Origin: Galbula dea
Lineage: Eukaryota; Chordata; Aves; Piciformes; Galbulidae
DNA length: 64,000 nucleotides
Direction of reading: 5' to 3'
NCBI GenBank assembly: GCA_013399015.1
Contig: VWZX01007020.1
Span: 2,356,001-2,420,000, forward strand
Made by a program: the position numbers and the translations under genes. Under the pieces are notes generated by a model, which had not been told where the DNA came from, made no database searches, and saw only the letters and a list, made by a program, of their open reading frames with translations. Below, one piece after another: positions 23,917-35,600 of the stretch. Position 1 is the stretch's first letter. Each line of letters starts with the position of its first letter.

Positions 23917-24164
23917 CTGGATGCAAACTAGAGGAGGGTAGATTTAGATTAGATATTAGGAGTAAGTTCTTCACCATGGGGGTGGTGAGACACTGGAACA
24001 GGTTGCTCAGAGAGGTTGTGGAAACCACATCCCTGGAAGCTTTTAAGGCAAGGCTGGATGGGGCTCTGGGCAACCTGATCCAGGGGAAGGTGTCCTTGCC
24101 AGGCAGGGTTGGAACTAGATGATCTTTAAAGTCCCTTCCAACTCTGGCAATTCTATGTTTCTAT
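23917..24164 (+). mobile_element. CR1 LINE 3' end, plus strand
   Basis: About 250 bases covering the last part of ORF2 and the 3' end. One open frame runs through GRFRLDIRSKFF, VVRHWNRLLREVVE and SLEAFKARLDGALGNL. The GATGATCTTTAAAGTCCCTT block and an ATTCTATGTTTCTAT tail follow. It closely resembles, in opposite orientation, the element at 44017-44441, so both probably belong to one CR1 subfamily. Confidence 0.92.
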
Positions 24165-27100
24165 ATTCAATTTAGTGAGTTCTACAGTATCACAGAGTTC
24201 TGTTTACCTTTTAAAAATAATCTTGTAATTTCTTTTTATTTGCATCCTATTGTACACAAGCACAGATGCAGTGTACACAATGCAATGTGATTAATACAAA
24301 AAAGTCTGAGGAAGGCTGAACATATTCTTATTACCTAAATCTAACCTGACTGTCTCTGATGGTAAATATGGGTAGTGCTATGCCCTTTGGGAAAAACTTT
24401 TTTATTTGATTAGCCTTATTGGTCACTGAAGGTCATTTTTTGTTCTAATGAAATACAGCTGCAGGTGCCTTTTATCTGTATATAAATAAGAAGCTTGTGA
24501 ATGCTGAAATTCCTGAAGGAGTGGTTTGTGTGTTCAGTGTTTCTCTTTGATACCTAAAGCAATGGTAAATAATTATGTCCTATATACAGAAACAGGAAAG
24601 AATGTGTGCATTCACCAAATATATCTGACATAAATTTCCATGCTGAAAATATCTCTTTTGCATCTATTTCCTTAATATGGACTAGTTAAAATAATGAGCC
24701 AAGCTTTGCCTTTTTAAAAGCCTTGTTATGTAATATAAATCCCTGAGGTATTTTTTCCTGAGGTTTCTGATGCAAATCAGAGACACTCCATTTTGAACTG
24801 CTGACTAAATATTCACATCAGGAATCAAGGCATCAGATTGTGGGGGGTGAGCAATTGGATTGTGCATCACTTGTTTTTCTTGGGTTTTATTTCTTTATCT
24901 GTGATTCTCCTTTTCATTACTATTTATTGTTATATTTTATTTCAATTAGTAAACTGCTCTTATCTCAACCCACAAGTTTTACTTTTTTCTGATTCTCCTA
25001 CCCATCTGACAGGGGTGGTGGGGGGAGGAATGAGCAAGCTTAGTTGCAGTGACTAACCTGGACTTTTGTCAGTGCAATGTAAGTCCACTGCTTTTTTTTT
25101 TTCCTTTATCCATGAAGAAACAGATTAGTACCAGCTCCTTGCAGGAGATTTAAGGCAATTGAAGTCTGCACATTGAGTTGTCTCTTTTCTAAACTAAACA
25201 CTTAATTAAGGAGAGTAAAATGGATTTCTACTAAAATCAACAATCAAAACCAATAATCCACTGAGAACATAAAAAGCGATTTATAAAGCTACAACCTATC
25301 ATAATAGGAGCTAATTACAGGCTATATACAATAAATTCTTTTGATGTTTTTTCTGGCATGAGAGTCCATCAGGAGTTTTCAGATTAAATATCTTTGTCAT
25401 AGAGAAATGTTTACTCTTCAAACTTAAAACTTTTCTTCCAAAACATATCTAGTTTGGACATTTGTAAAAAGGAGGTACAGCCTTAGTGAGAAACTATATG
25501 CCATCCAGCCCTGAAGAGTGAATGGTATATTATTGTTATTATTAACTTGGTAACATTAAGCTGAGGTCAAGGCCTTTGCTTTGAATGATTTGGGACATGA
25601 ACTTTAGCACTTTGACTGAAAATGAATGTCCTAACATATTACTGGTGTTTTTCCTGGGCTCGAAAGGGGCCCTTTCTTTATGATTTCACTTTGACAGGAC
25701 TTCTTGTACTGGTTTGTCCTGGTTACCATGTCTGAAATGTTATGTGTTCATGACAAGAACATTTCCTTCACATTTCAGACTACAGCTCAGCTATACACAG
25801 ATCTGTTTGAGGAGGGACAGATGCACAGAGGGGTTCAAGTGCTTTGAAAGGGAGCAAGAACTTTCCTAGCCTTTTTTAATCTTTCTGGACACAGTGGTAT
25901 AGCTGAAAATTACTCCCTTAAGAAGAAACCCAGCATGCAGTGGGGATGGGCAGCTCCTTGGGGGCCACAAGACATGAGGGATGCCTGGACTGCCAGGGCA
26001 GGGACTTTACCAGCCACAGGCAGGTCCAAGGCCAAGCCAGCAAGCCTAGTCTGTGATCAGGTCTACATCAGTGAGGTGCATTATCTGGCACATAGCAATG
26101 TAGCTCAGGTCAAGAACAGCAGGGAGGGCCTAAGCTTAAATGCTGATCTCAAGTGAAGAGGGACCTTGAAAAGATGCAATCAGACCACTGTACAGAAAGC
26201 TACAAAAGTCTGAAGTTTTGCTTTATTACAGGGGTGAGGGGTGAGTAGTTGCACATAACAAGCCTTTTTCATTTTTTTGGTACAGAAAATTAATTTTTTA
26301 TTAGAGTTTTAATTTGCCAGAGATTTCTAGGAAAACAAACACCAAAATAGTAAATCTAACTATAATATTAGCTTGCTTTTTCAAGGCCTCACTGCTGCGT
26401 TCTCTGCCAAGAAATTTCATTCAATACTCAGAATTTGCTCAAACATGAAATTAAAATGTCCCTGCCAGAATCTTAATCACTTCTAGCAATGGATTGAAGA
26501 GGTGTTAAAGGAGATGCAGGTGGTGAGCTTTGTGTGCTGGCTAAACCTGTTCTCCTACTACTGATAGGATGCTGACCTTAATTGATTGCTTTTACTTGTT
26601 TTCTTCCTAGTAGTCTTTTGCAATCCCACTCTATTTTCAGACAGATCTTTTTAAGTGACACTGCTTCTAAGGAACAGCAAGTGTTACATACACATCCTCC
26701 ACAAGAGAAACTTGGCAGCTGTATTTTTTACAGAGGAGTTCAAACAAACACTTGTTTGTGAATGGCTCATGAATTTACAGTCCTCTTGACTTTTTAGCTT
26801 TTAGTTTCTGCTGTATCCAAGAGGAAGTTCTGATGTTCTCAGATATTCTGTCCTTCAACCTTGATCCACGTGTAGGCAAAGGAGAATTAAGGACTTGTGC
26901 ATCATCTTGTGCAGGCCTAGACTTTTCAGGAAATGTATTGAAACCTTCAAATCCTTGGCTGATCTGGTCCCTGGGAAATCTCTGATCTTATTATGTCTTT
27001 TGCTGGTCCTCATTTTATTTATTGTCAAGAAGATAAGAGGGAAGCATTCTGAAAGACAGAAATACCAACTTTGTCTTCAGGCTGAACAAGCTTTCAAACC

Positions 27101-28210
27101 CAACTTGGAGAAGAGGGTTATAATGAGACAGGCAGTCTCTGTTTTGCCAAAATTGTGGCAAGATGTGGGTCAGTCTATATCCCACAAGTTATGAAAATAT
27201 GCAGTGAAAAACATTGTTCTGAGGCATTTAATATCTTAATTTTCATTTTGTAGCTAGAACAAGGATAGCATTGTGCATTTGCTGAAAATATTTCAGACTT
27301 TGCTGAGAAACCTGGGAGTCTACTAGCAGGAGGAAATACAGAAGGTCTAAGGGCTTGATTTAGTTTACCTGAGGCTTGACTTGGATACTATAGCAGGTGT
27401 TCATAATAGCCATGTCAAAAATTTCCAAGACTGTGATAACGGCCCTTTGAACGAAGTAGCCAAAGAACTGTTTTGTACAGGCACAGCTTGATGTTTTTGT
27501 CATCCTGTGTACTTCACTCTCAGGGTGGTAACTAGTGGCTGTATGCTAAGTCCATTAGGTAATGGTAGCCATATTTACATGCTACTCAAAGGCAGCTGAG
27601 ACATCAAAATTCAAGAATTATCTGTTTCAAACACACTATCACTTTTGGGTTAAAAGGTAGTATAATAAGGAGTTTTGAAAAATGACACAGCAGGGATTCA
27701 CATTAGCTCACTGTCCTCAGTGTGACAGAGTGAGGTGTTTGTGTACAAGGACTCTGCTTCAATGCTTGAAGGTGGGTGAAATAGGCACTTCATAGCCAGG
27801 TATTTCACAGGGAATTTGTAAGAAGAAAAACTCTTAAGTCTTTAAACCATCCTACTTGAAAGGACAAGATTTTTTGAGTTGTCTTTTAGTGATGACAATT
27901 ATTTAGTGCTTACCTATGACTGTTTGTTTTTTGGTTGTTTTTTTCCCTTTCTTATATTATATAATGAAGCTATGGTGAAAACCAAGCAGTTTTTTTTAAA
28001 GTAAAAGCAAACCACTACAAAAAGGAAAGCTGTTTATCAATACTTTTGTCTCTCTACTCTGAGTCCTAATTAGAATTAATCTCTCTGTTTCAGGATGACT
28101 TTATGATTTAGATTCCCCACACCTTCAGTGCAAGGTAGAAAAATGGGCTTTACATTTTAAGGTTTAACATAGCTCTCATTTTTTCTAATTAATTTGTGGT
28201 GTCATGTATA
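24165..28210. other. Noncoding stretch, no gene recognised
   Basis: Mostly AT-rich unique-looking DNA. A GC-richer island at about 25930-26160 has a long open frame but no recognisable protein and may be an old repeat. A plus-strand open frame at 26895-27194 contains a hydrophobic run followed by KKIRGK. It lacks an ATG at its start and splice support, so it is not called. Confidence 0.45.
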
Positions 28211-28238
28211 GTGTGTGTGTGTGTATATATATATATAT
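28211..28238. repeat. (TG)n(TA)n microsatellite, left arm
   Basis: Seven or so GT steps followed by about seven TA steps, directly abutting the CR1 stub that starts at 28239. Together with 28331-28376 it forms an inverted pair around that stub. Confidence 0.9.
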
Positions 28239-28327
28239 CACAGAATATTAGGAATTGGACGGGACCTTGAAAGATCATCTAGTCCAACCCCCCTGCCACA
28301 GCAGGATTCCCTAGAGACCAGGTCACG
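28239..28327 (-). mobile_element. CR1 LINE 3' stub, minus strand
   Basis: An 89-base fragment starting TCACAGAATATTAGG and running through GGGACCTTGAAAGATCATCT, CCAACCCCCCTGCCACAG and CAGGATTCCCTAGAGACCAG to GGTCACG. It is the extreme 3' end of the CR1 subfamily with the TCTGTGA-type tail, the same type as at 40980 and 61820. Both sides are TG/TA microsatellite. Confidence 0.9.
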
Positions 28328-28330
28328 TGT

Positions 28331-28376
28331 GTAAATATACACACACACATATATATATATACACACAAATATATAG
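28331..28376. repeat. (AC)n(AT)n(AC)n microsatellite, right arm
   Basis: Alternating AC and AT blocks after the CR1 stub. The AT-then-AC portion (about 28349-28366) is the reverse complement of the left arm at 28211-28238, so the two could pair with the CR1 stub as loop. Confidence 0.85.
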
Positions 28377-31300
28377 AGATGTACATATAAAATCTTGGCC
28401 CTGAATAAATTGCCATCTGCAATATAAACTAGAACCTATGTAAAAATCATATAATAACAATATAATAATCTTATATCAAAGTCATGACAAATATGAACAA
28501 AGGAAAAGGTATAAAGTAAAAGATTACCTGCCATTTGCCATGACAGGAAAAGAGGGCCATGTTTTTTTTATGACTCGCAAGACAGGATAGACTGTTCAAA
28601 AATCTGCCTCTTTAGCAAGAGCAAAAGTTTGTTATTCCAAATCATCACAGTAAACCAGCTGGTCTAGTATTATACCATGCTTTCAGAAATGACCTGTGTT
28701 GGACCGAAAAAATAAACAACCTTGTCAATTTTGCAGTACAGTACACCTGAGTACACAAGGATTTTTTCCCGAGGGAACCAGCTGATGTACTATTGATAGC
28801 TGGTGCTGTTACTCTACTGCATCTTGAGGTCTGCAGCCAGACTTTTTACCAGTTGCCTTGTGTAAATCCTTATCCTAACTGAGCTATTTTTATGGTTTCT
28901 TTTCACATATTTTTTTTCTGAAGACAGATTTGTTAGCATGCTGAAAAACTTGTTTTGGGTGAGGTTTTTTGACTCACAAAAAGTGCAGACATATGATTTG
29001 TAATCACTCAGGGTTTGAATAATTCAGTCTTCATCTCGATTATAAGAGAAATATTGAATGCATAGTACTTCATGGTTAAAACTGTCATTTTAACCTTTGC
29101 TATGTTGATTTATGGGAAGATCAAAGAGAAGAAAGGCTGCAGTTCAAAACTGACTTAAGAGTCTGATGCAAAAACAATCCAGGTGAAAAAATATGATTCA
29201 TATTTACTGAGGTGGAATTTGGTTATGCCATACATTTAGGCTACTTTGTGTGTGTGTGTGTGTGTGTATTTTAATATATATATGCACACACATTTTTAAG
29301 AGCTGTGTGCTTGTACTTGAATGTTTGTTCTTGAATGCTATATTAACTGTACTACTAAAAGTCATTGAAATGAATGTGGTGAGAAAAAAAATACAGCAGC
29401 TAAAATACCATTTTAGACTCCATTTTACTGTTTTTTCTTGCTGTTAGTTGTAAGTGGAAGACTCAAAAAGTGTCACAAGCAGGGGTTTTTGATTCTTCCT
29501 GTAAGGGCCCTTCTTCTCTCTAACTGTTGGAAAAAGTAAGTTGGGTGCTGGTGTACTCCACTGAAAATCGTAGTCTGAGTGGAGGAAAAAAAAGGATATT
29601 TGCTATAGCAAAGTTTTCTTTCTGCCTTTCTTTCCATTGGTTTATAAAGCTAGAGTAAAGCTCAAGCCTTTGCATTTGAAGTGAGAGTTGTTGAGTTCAG
29701 CTCTGTACTTCCTAGTGGAAGAGCAGACTGTAGCCATCAGTGGCTTTTTTTTTCTTTCTAAGAAATTTTATCATGAACTACATGATTTGCTTTGAAAGAT
29801 TTTTCTTTTTGCCCCCTAGTGAAACCCCATTTCTCTGAAGTGTACAAGACACTTTTGCAAGTGTAGTAATCAACTTTTCAACTGTACAACAGATCTATCA
29901 CTTGGAAATCAAGACCAGAGAGCAAGAGGATATAGATAGGATATAGAATAAAGGTTACACGTTTCTCTTCTGACTGAATTTATTGTAGGATCCCTGTGAA
30001 AATGCCAATCCATGCTATACATCTTGTTGTTGTTGTTCTTGTTTTTTAGGGTTTTTTTGTTTCACAATATAAAATGTTATTAGAATGAGTCTAAAATTTG
30101 CAAATTATTTTTTATTGTACAACTATTTTGTCTTATTGAAAAGAAGAGGCTTTATGTGATTGACATTTTTTTTTTTAGAATTAATATTTTGTTGGGTCTT
30201 ATCCTCTATATTCTGACCCTTGCTGAATATAAGCAACAAATAATAGGCCAAGAGAAATAAATGGTCATATTTAAACAAAATCTTCAGTGATTTATGAGCC
30301 TTAACTCTGACTTGAAGCTGTCATCACTACAAGTATTTGTGTTAAAAAGAGGCAATATAAACTGCTAAGTTTAATCAAAGACTTTGAAGCTGATAAACAG
30401 GTTTCTTGGTAGGCTGCCAAACCTCAGGAAATGAACTTCCGGAGGGGAGAAATGGAAAGAAGACAAGAAAATGATAGTGACTCGTGTTTGTAGAGGTGAA
30501 GCACAAAGAGAAGGGGACTTACTATGTTTTTGTGGTTTTGCTTTTCTAAAGATCTGAGTACAAACCACAGAGAACACAGCTGTTCTCTACAGTTGTGACT
30601 TAAGGCTTCATCTCATAGGATGTATGTTTATCATTGTGTTATAGAGCCCTCCTAGTAGAAATAGAATATTCTCAGAGAAAAGAATCAGAAAAACTTGGAA
30701 TAAGTTCTCAAAGAGGTCAGGGCTCTTTCTTTTCCCTCTGCTCATACATATCTTTGAAAAGTTACTGAAAGCAACAGAATTGCACTCCTCTTCATCAAAG
30801 AGCTTGTTCTTTGTATTTTAGAAACAAATGAAATTGATTCACCCCCCCAAAATCATGAATGTTGGAAAGCTTTGGGAAATGAACAGCATATCAAAGCTGG
30901 GTCTCATAAAATCAGAATTAAGAGTGAAATAGTATTAGAATATAATGATGTTCCTTACTTCTGCTCCGAGTTCCATCCTGCCCCCCATGATCTCTAGTTT
31001 GTGCACTGACTACTGTCCCAGAAAGTAGTGATCACGTTTCAAAGTCATAAAGAAAGCTCCATTTGCTCTTTCTAAAGCATGTCTAAATGTTTTTTGGAAT
31101 CCTCCCTTCCTTCACTTTCTGCAGGCAAGATGTATAAAATTTGTTTAAAATTGAATTGCAACACTACTTAATGTTTTGTGTACAATGGGCTGAATAACCA
31201 GCACTCTTTTACAGCAACAACTGGAGAAATGTTTTCAGAAGTCTTGATTTTAATGTCTGTTTAGTGGAAGAATATATACTCTTACTAGGCGCAAGAGTCG

Positions 31301-32369
31301 TGCAGGAACCTGTCAAAAGTTGCTGAAAAAGTCTGGCAGTGTTTGCAGAGTCTCAAACAATAAGTCTGGGTGTGAACTACTACAGTGGTTCCAAGATGCT
31401 AGTGATACTGCTTTAAATATTTACATTATTGTGACAAATTCAAAGCTGTATGTAAATATTTCATGGACGTTGTGGCTTAACAAGATTGTTGTGGTGTTTA
31501 CTTCATGAACCTACGGAGCATATTTGTCAGGAAATTGGCTCTGTAAACAGTGTTTTATAATCCTGGTATTTATTTCATAGAAGCATTTCAGAATATTGCA
31601 GCTCCATCAGTCTATATGTGAACTTGTGACATTCTTGCAACCTGACTCACTCAGTTTAAGCAGGATCAGAAAACAGAGCAGAAAACAGAAAACTTGGATT
31701 AAAATAAAAGAAGAAACCTTCAACAGAAAAGGCTAAAGGGCAAGTTTGGGGATGTAGACTGGAATCCAGACTCCAGAGATAAGCTAGAGCTGTAGCTTGG
31801 GATTTATTAAATGTAATGTAGACGTTAACAGTGTCAATACCTGTGGGGAAGACAGTTGCCCTTGGCTGCAATTTTCTTCCATTTAATCAATGTAGAGTTA
31901 TAGGCAGTTTTGTAGTACACTATGTGTACAGTGTAGAGCAGTTTACGTTCTCAGATGTAAACAGTGTGGACATTCACATCTCATTAGCTGAATTTCAGCT
32001 GTACATACTTACAGTTTTGTAAAACTATCTTTTGCTCTAATGTCTTCCTACTGTTAAGATCAAACAATATTTGTTTCAAAAATACTTTTGGGATTCCTGA
32101 GTCTACCATTACTCACAACTGCCAAAGGAAAGATCCGCAGATACTAGTTATGGTCAGGTCTGCTGAGTGATTAGGGCTTGTAATCAGGCACTTGGAATAA
32201 GATTAAGCAAATTGCAACTTTCTTGCTGAGAGAGGTGAATACATTAGAGATAACATATCCTGATTCAGAGGAATAGATTTGACAACAAAACAACAGCTTG
32301 CTCAGCAGATATTACTTGTATTTAAGTATTTCATTTATCTCTGACCCTCTGCAAGTGCCTGTATTAATT
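28377..32369. other. Noncoding stretch, no gene recognised
   Basis: AT-rich sequence containing a TG microsatellite at 29247-29268 followed by TA steps. No recognisable exon, RNA gene or transposon. Open frames are short and not protein-like. Confidence 0.5.
29247..29268. repeat. (TG)n microsatellite
   Basis: About 22 bases of TG repeat, followed after a few bases by TATATA and GCACACACA. Simple sequence only. Confidence 0.85.
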
Positions 32370-32690
32370 CATAGAATAAGAATTTAGGTGGGAAGGGACT
32401 GCTGGGCATTGTCTAGTGCAGCCCCTGCTCAAAGCGGTGCCAGGTTGGAACATGTTACTCAGGGACTTGTCCAGTTTCATTCTCAAAATTTCTAGGGAAG
32501 GAGATGCCACATGCTTTCTGGGAAACTGTGGCAATATTTTATTATCCTCAGGGTCAAAAAAATATCCTTATATCTAATCAGAATTTTCCTTTTTGCAGCT
32601 GTGTTTTTGAGTTTCATGCCATCGCTCTGTGGGTCCAGATAGACTTTCTCTAATTCTACCATGAGAAGGTTCCTCCTTAATCTTCTGAAC
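32370..32690 (-). mobile_element. Old diverged CR1 LINE, minus strand
   Basis: The plus strand begins CATAGAATAAGAATTTAGG, then GGGAAGGGACTGCTGGGCAT and the GCTCAAAG, CCAGGTTGGA, TCAGGGACTTGTCCAG and ATCTAATCAGAATTTTCC blocks of the older CR1 subfamilies. It is much more diverged than the other CR1 copies here, with indels throughout, so it is an early insertion. The sequence beyond about 32690 to 33130 is pyrimidine-rich and may belong to it or to another old repeat; this could not be resolved. Confidence 0.75.
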
Positions 32691-35600
32691 ACACTAGGTT
32701 CTTTCAGTAGGACCTTGCTAAGATGTTGCCTGTGTTGTTCTGTCCTCTGATCTTTGCCCATAAGTTTGTGTCTGGTGTCTCATGAGTTCCCAGGCATATC
32801 TTCCTGCGTTCAACCAAATTCTTTTCCCAAGATGACTCTTTTCCTCCTTGCTTGTCCTTCCCAAAAAGCTCCTATTTATTCATTGTAGCACTCCTGCTGC
32901 ACAAGGTACCCTACCACATCTGTGTAGTTCAAATTACCTCACAGATCTACAGCTGTGCATGGCATTTTCATTCTTCCTGTTCCTTTCCTGTGCTGTATGC
33001 ATTTGCTACAGGTACTTGAAGCTGCTTTCACTGGAGAAGCGTGAGGGCCTCATCTATTATGCCTTTCCTCACTTCAGCCCATGCATCATTTATCATCCTG
33101 CACTGACCATGGTTTGGAGACCTCATTGCTAGATTAGCAAGCTGAGATGCTTTTGTGCCATTTTGTCAGACAGATCCTCTATTTTCAGTTAGAGAGACAT
33201 AAATTGTGAAGATCCACACTGTATTTTCTGGAAAAACAAGTGAAAAAACTTCACACACAGTGGGAAGGACTAGCAATGGAGGAAACTATAAAGATATGAA
33301 TAGGTAAACATTTATTAACACATGTCTACATTTTATTTTCTGAAATGATTGTTTTAGTTATTTAAAATTTAGATGTTTATCTAAGATAAGGTTAGTTATT
33401 ACAAGGATTTAGTGGTCTCGGGGATCTTGAAGAGATGCATTTTGTGTTATTCTGTTTACCATCTTTTGCCACCTTTTGTGGTTTACTTTTCTTTCTCTCT
33501 TCTTCAAATAGAGGTAGTAGAGAAACTGTATATAAGCCTAAAGGTATTTAAAAACTCTCTGGTATTTCTACTTCTGATTCCAAATGAGATCATTACAAGA
33601 ACCTAGAGTGTTTTGTGGCTAAGTGCTATGTGGAAATAGATCAACATACAAGTTTTGTCCTTGTTTTATTAAGTGTCCAACAATCGGATGACAAAGATTA
33701 CTTCTGTGGAAAGAAGATTTTTGTCCTCCATCTTGTCGGTCTTAGCTGCCCAGAAGACATTTATTTTTTATTCTTGATGGTCCTTGTGTGTCACATGAAA
33801 CTACTAAATGTACTAAGTGTTTGGTTTTTGTGTTTGGTTTTGGTTGTTTTGTGTTTCTTTTCCTGCTGTTTTTCAAATGTATATCTAGTTAAGCACAGCT
33901 GTGCAAAACCAACCAGAAAAGGAGCATTTTGATTATTTCACATTTCTAAAGCACCTCTTAAAAATCTCATGTGAAAATAGGGTGAAAAGCTGCAATACCT
34001 TTAGAGATCAACAACATTGAAGGAAATTTATCATACTGAGCTGTCTCCTGCTGGCATTTAAAAAAAACTTTCAAGACATAGCAGTAGAGATTCCCTCAAT
34101 TATAACTGTCTTGTAACATAACCCAAATTTGTGCAGAAAAGAGACAAACTTTTCCAGGATGCTCCAGGAATGAATTATTGTCCTTTCACTAGTGCACTGC
34201 CAGTGGAGAGTTCATATTTTTTATTTCATAACAATCATCTCTACATCAGTTTTCCATTTGGGACTGCAGCCAGTGGAAAAGTATATAAACTTATGAAATA
34301 CTCTGGAGTAATTCATAATGTGCTGCTTTTTATGAACATCCTGTTTGTGATTTCAGGCTTCATCTTTACATGCTAAAGGACTGATTCCTCACTGAAACAT
34401 ATCCTAAGAGGATATAAAATAGTCTAAGTGCACTAATATGTCTGTTGAGTCACTCCTTTCTAAAAAAAGACTGATTTAGAAATTGTTTTCCTCTCTGATT
34501 TAGATTCAAAAATAGAAGGAAGGACATCAACTCCTGAAAATGAGTTTTAAACAAGGTCAGAAATCTCACATGAATAGTTTGACTGGGCCCAAACTCTGTA
34601 TTCCTAATTCTTGGCTGAACAATAGCCCTGAGCTGAACCCCAGCTGTCTGGATCAGAAACATCACCCTTGCCTTTGAATTTGGTCTTGATGTGAGCAGTC
34701 TCCTGCAAACATCTCAATTCCATCTACTCTTAATTTTGTAGTTCAGTAATATTTCTTATGTGGCACTACTTTTCCACAGCACTGTCACAGTAATTAGGCA
34801 CTGATATACAAGGACAGCTCTTTGATTTCGTCAGGGGTCAAATGCCTCCTTTGGGGTTCTGGTTTTGTCTCTGTCCTCAGGTATACTCAGATACCACTTG
34901 TAAGGAACTTTGGATACATTCACACTTCTGTAACCTGACTTCTGCAGAGATTTTTAAACATAGAATGTCTTAAACTACTCTATTATAGTTGCATCTATTT
35001 TATTTACTTTGAGTGAAGTCGTGTCAGCAAAAATTGGATTTCTAGACTGAGTTTGAAAGTTGTAGAGATAAATGAGGCCAATAGTCCCTTTAGTTACCCA
35101 CTGACAAAACCATTGTGCTGAGTAGGCCACTAAATGCACTGTTGTTTTTGATCTGTGTATTCAAAAACAATTACAGCTTTGGAATTTGAATGTGCTTTTA
35201 GTGCACAATATCTAAGAAACAAGAATATCGTTGTTGCTGTGAAAAGAACGTGCTTTCAATACAGCATATTTTAGCTTACATCTGTGTAGGCCTCTCTACA
35301 ACTGATTTTCAAATAGCCTTTGTGCATTATTTGTTTTATTTCTGTTTCTGTGATCCAAAAGAGATATTTTTTTTCTTTTTTTTTGATTAAGAAAAGTATG
35401 ATACCATCACAGGAAGGGTTAATTTTTGGAACCTTTCAGTTATTCAAAATTGGCTGACATGGCTCAATCTGTAGCACTTTTTAAAGTAGTATTTAGGTTC
35501 TGGAGGTAACGATGAATATCAGCTTTCTGGGATGGCCCTGGAGGACATTCTGTGACACTCATTTCATTATGCTTTTAACCAAAAGTAAAAACGTTGGGTT

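Noticed and set aside
26895..27194. Plus-strand 99-codon frame with a hydrophobic segment followed by KKIRGK, like a membrane anchor.
   Set aside because: The frame does not begin with ATG, no convincing splice site borders it, and a single hydrophobic run is common in T-rich frames.
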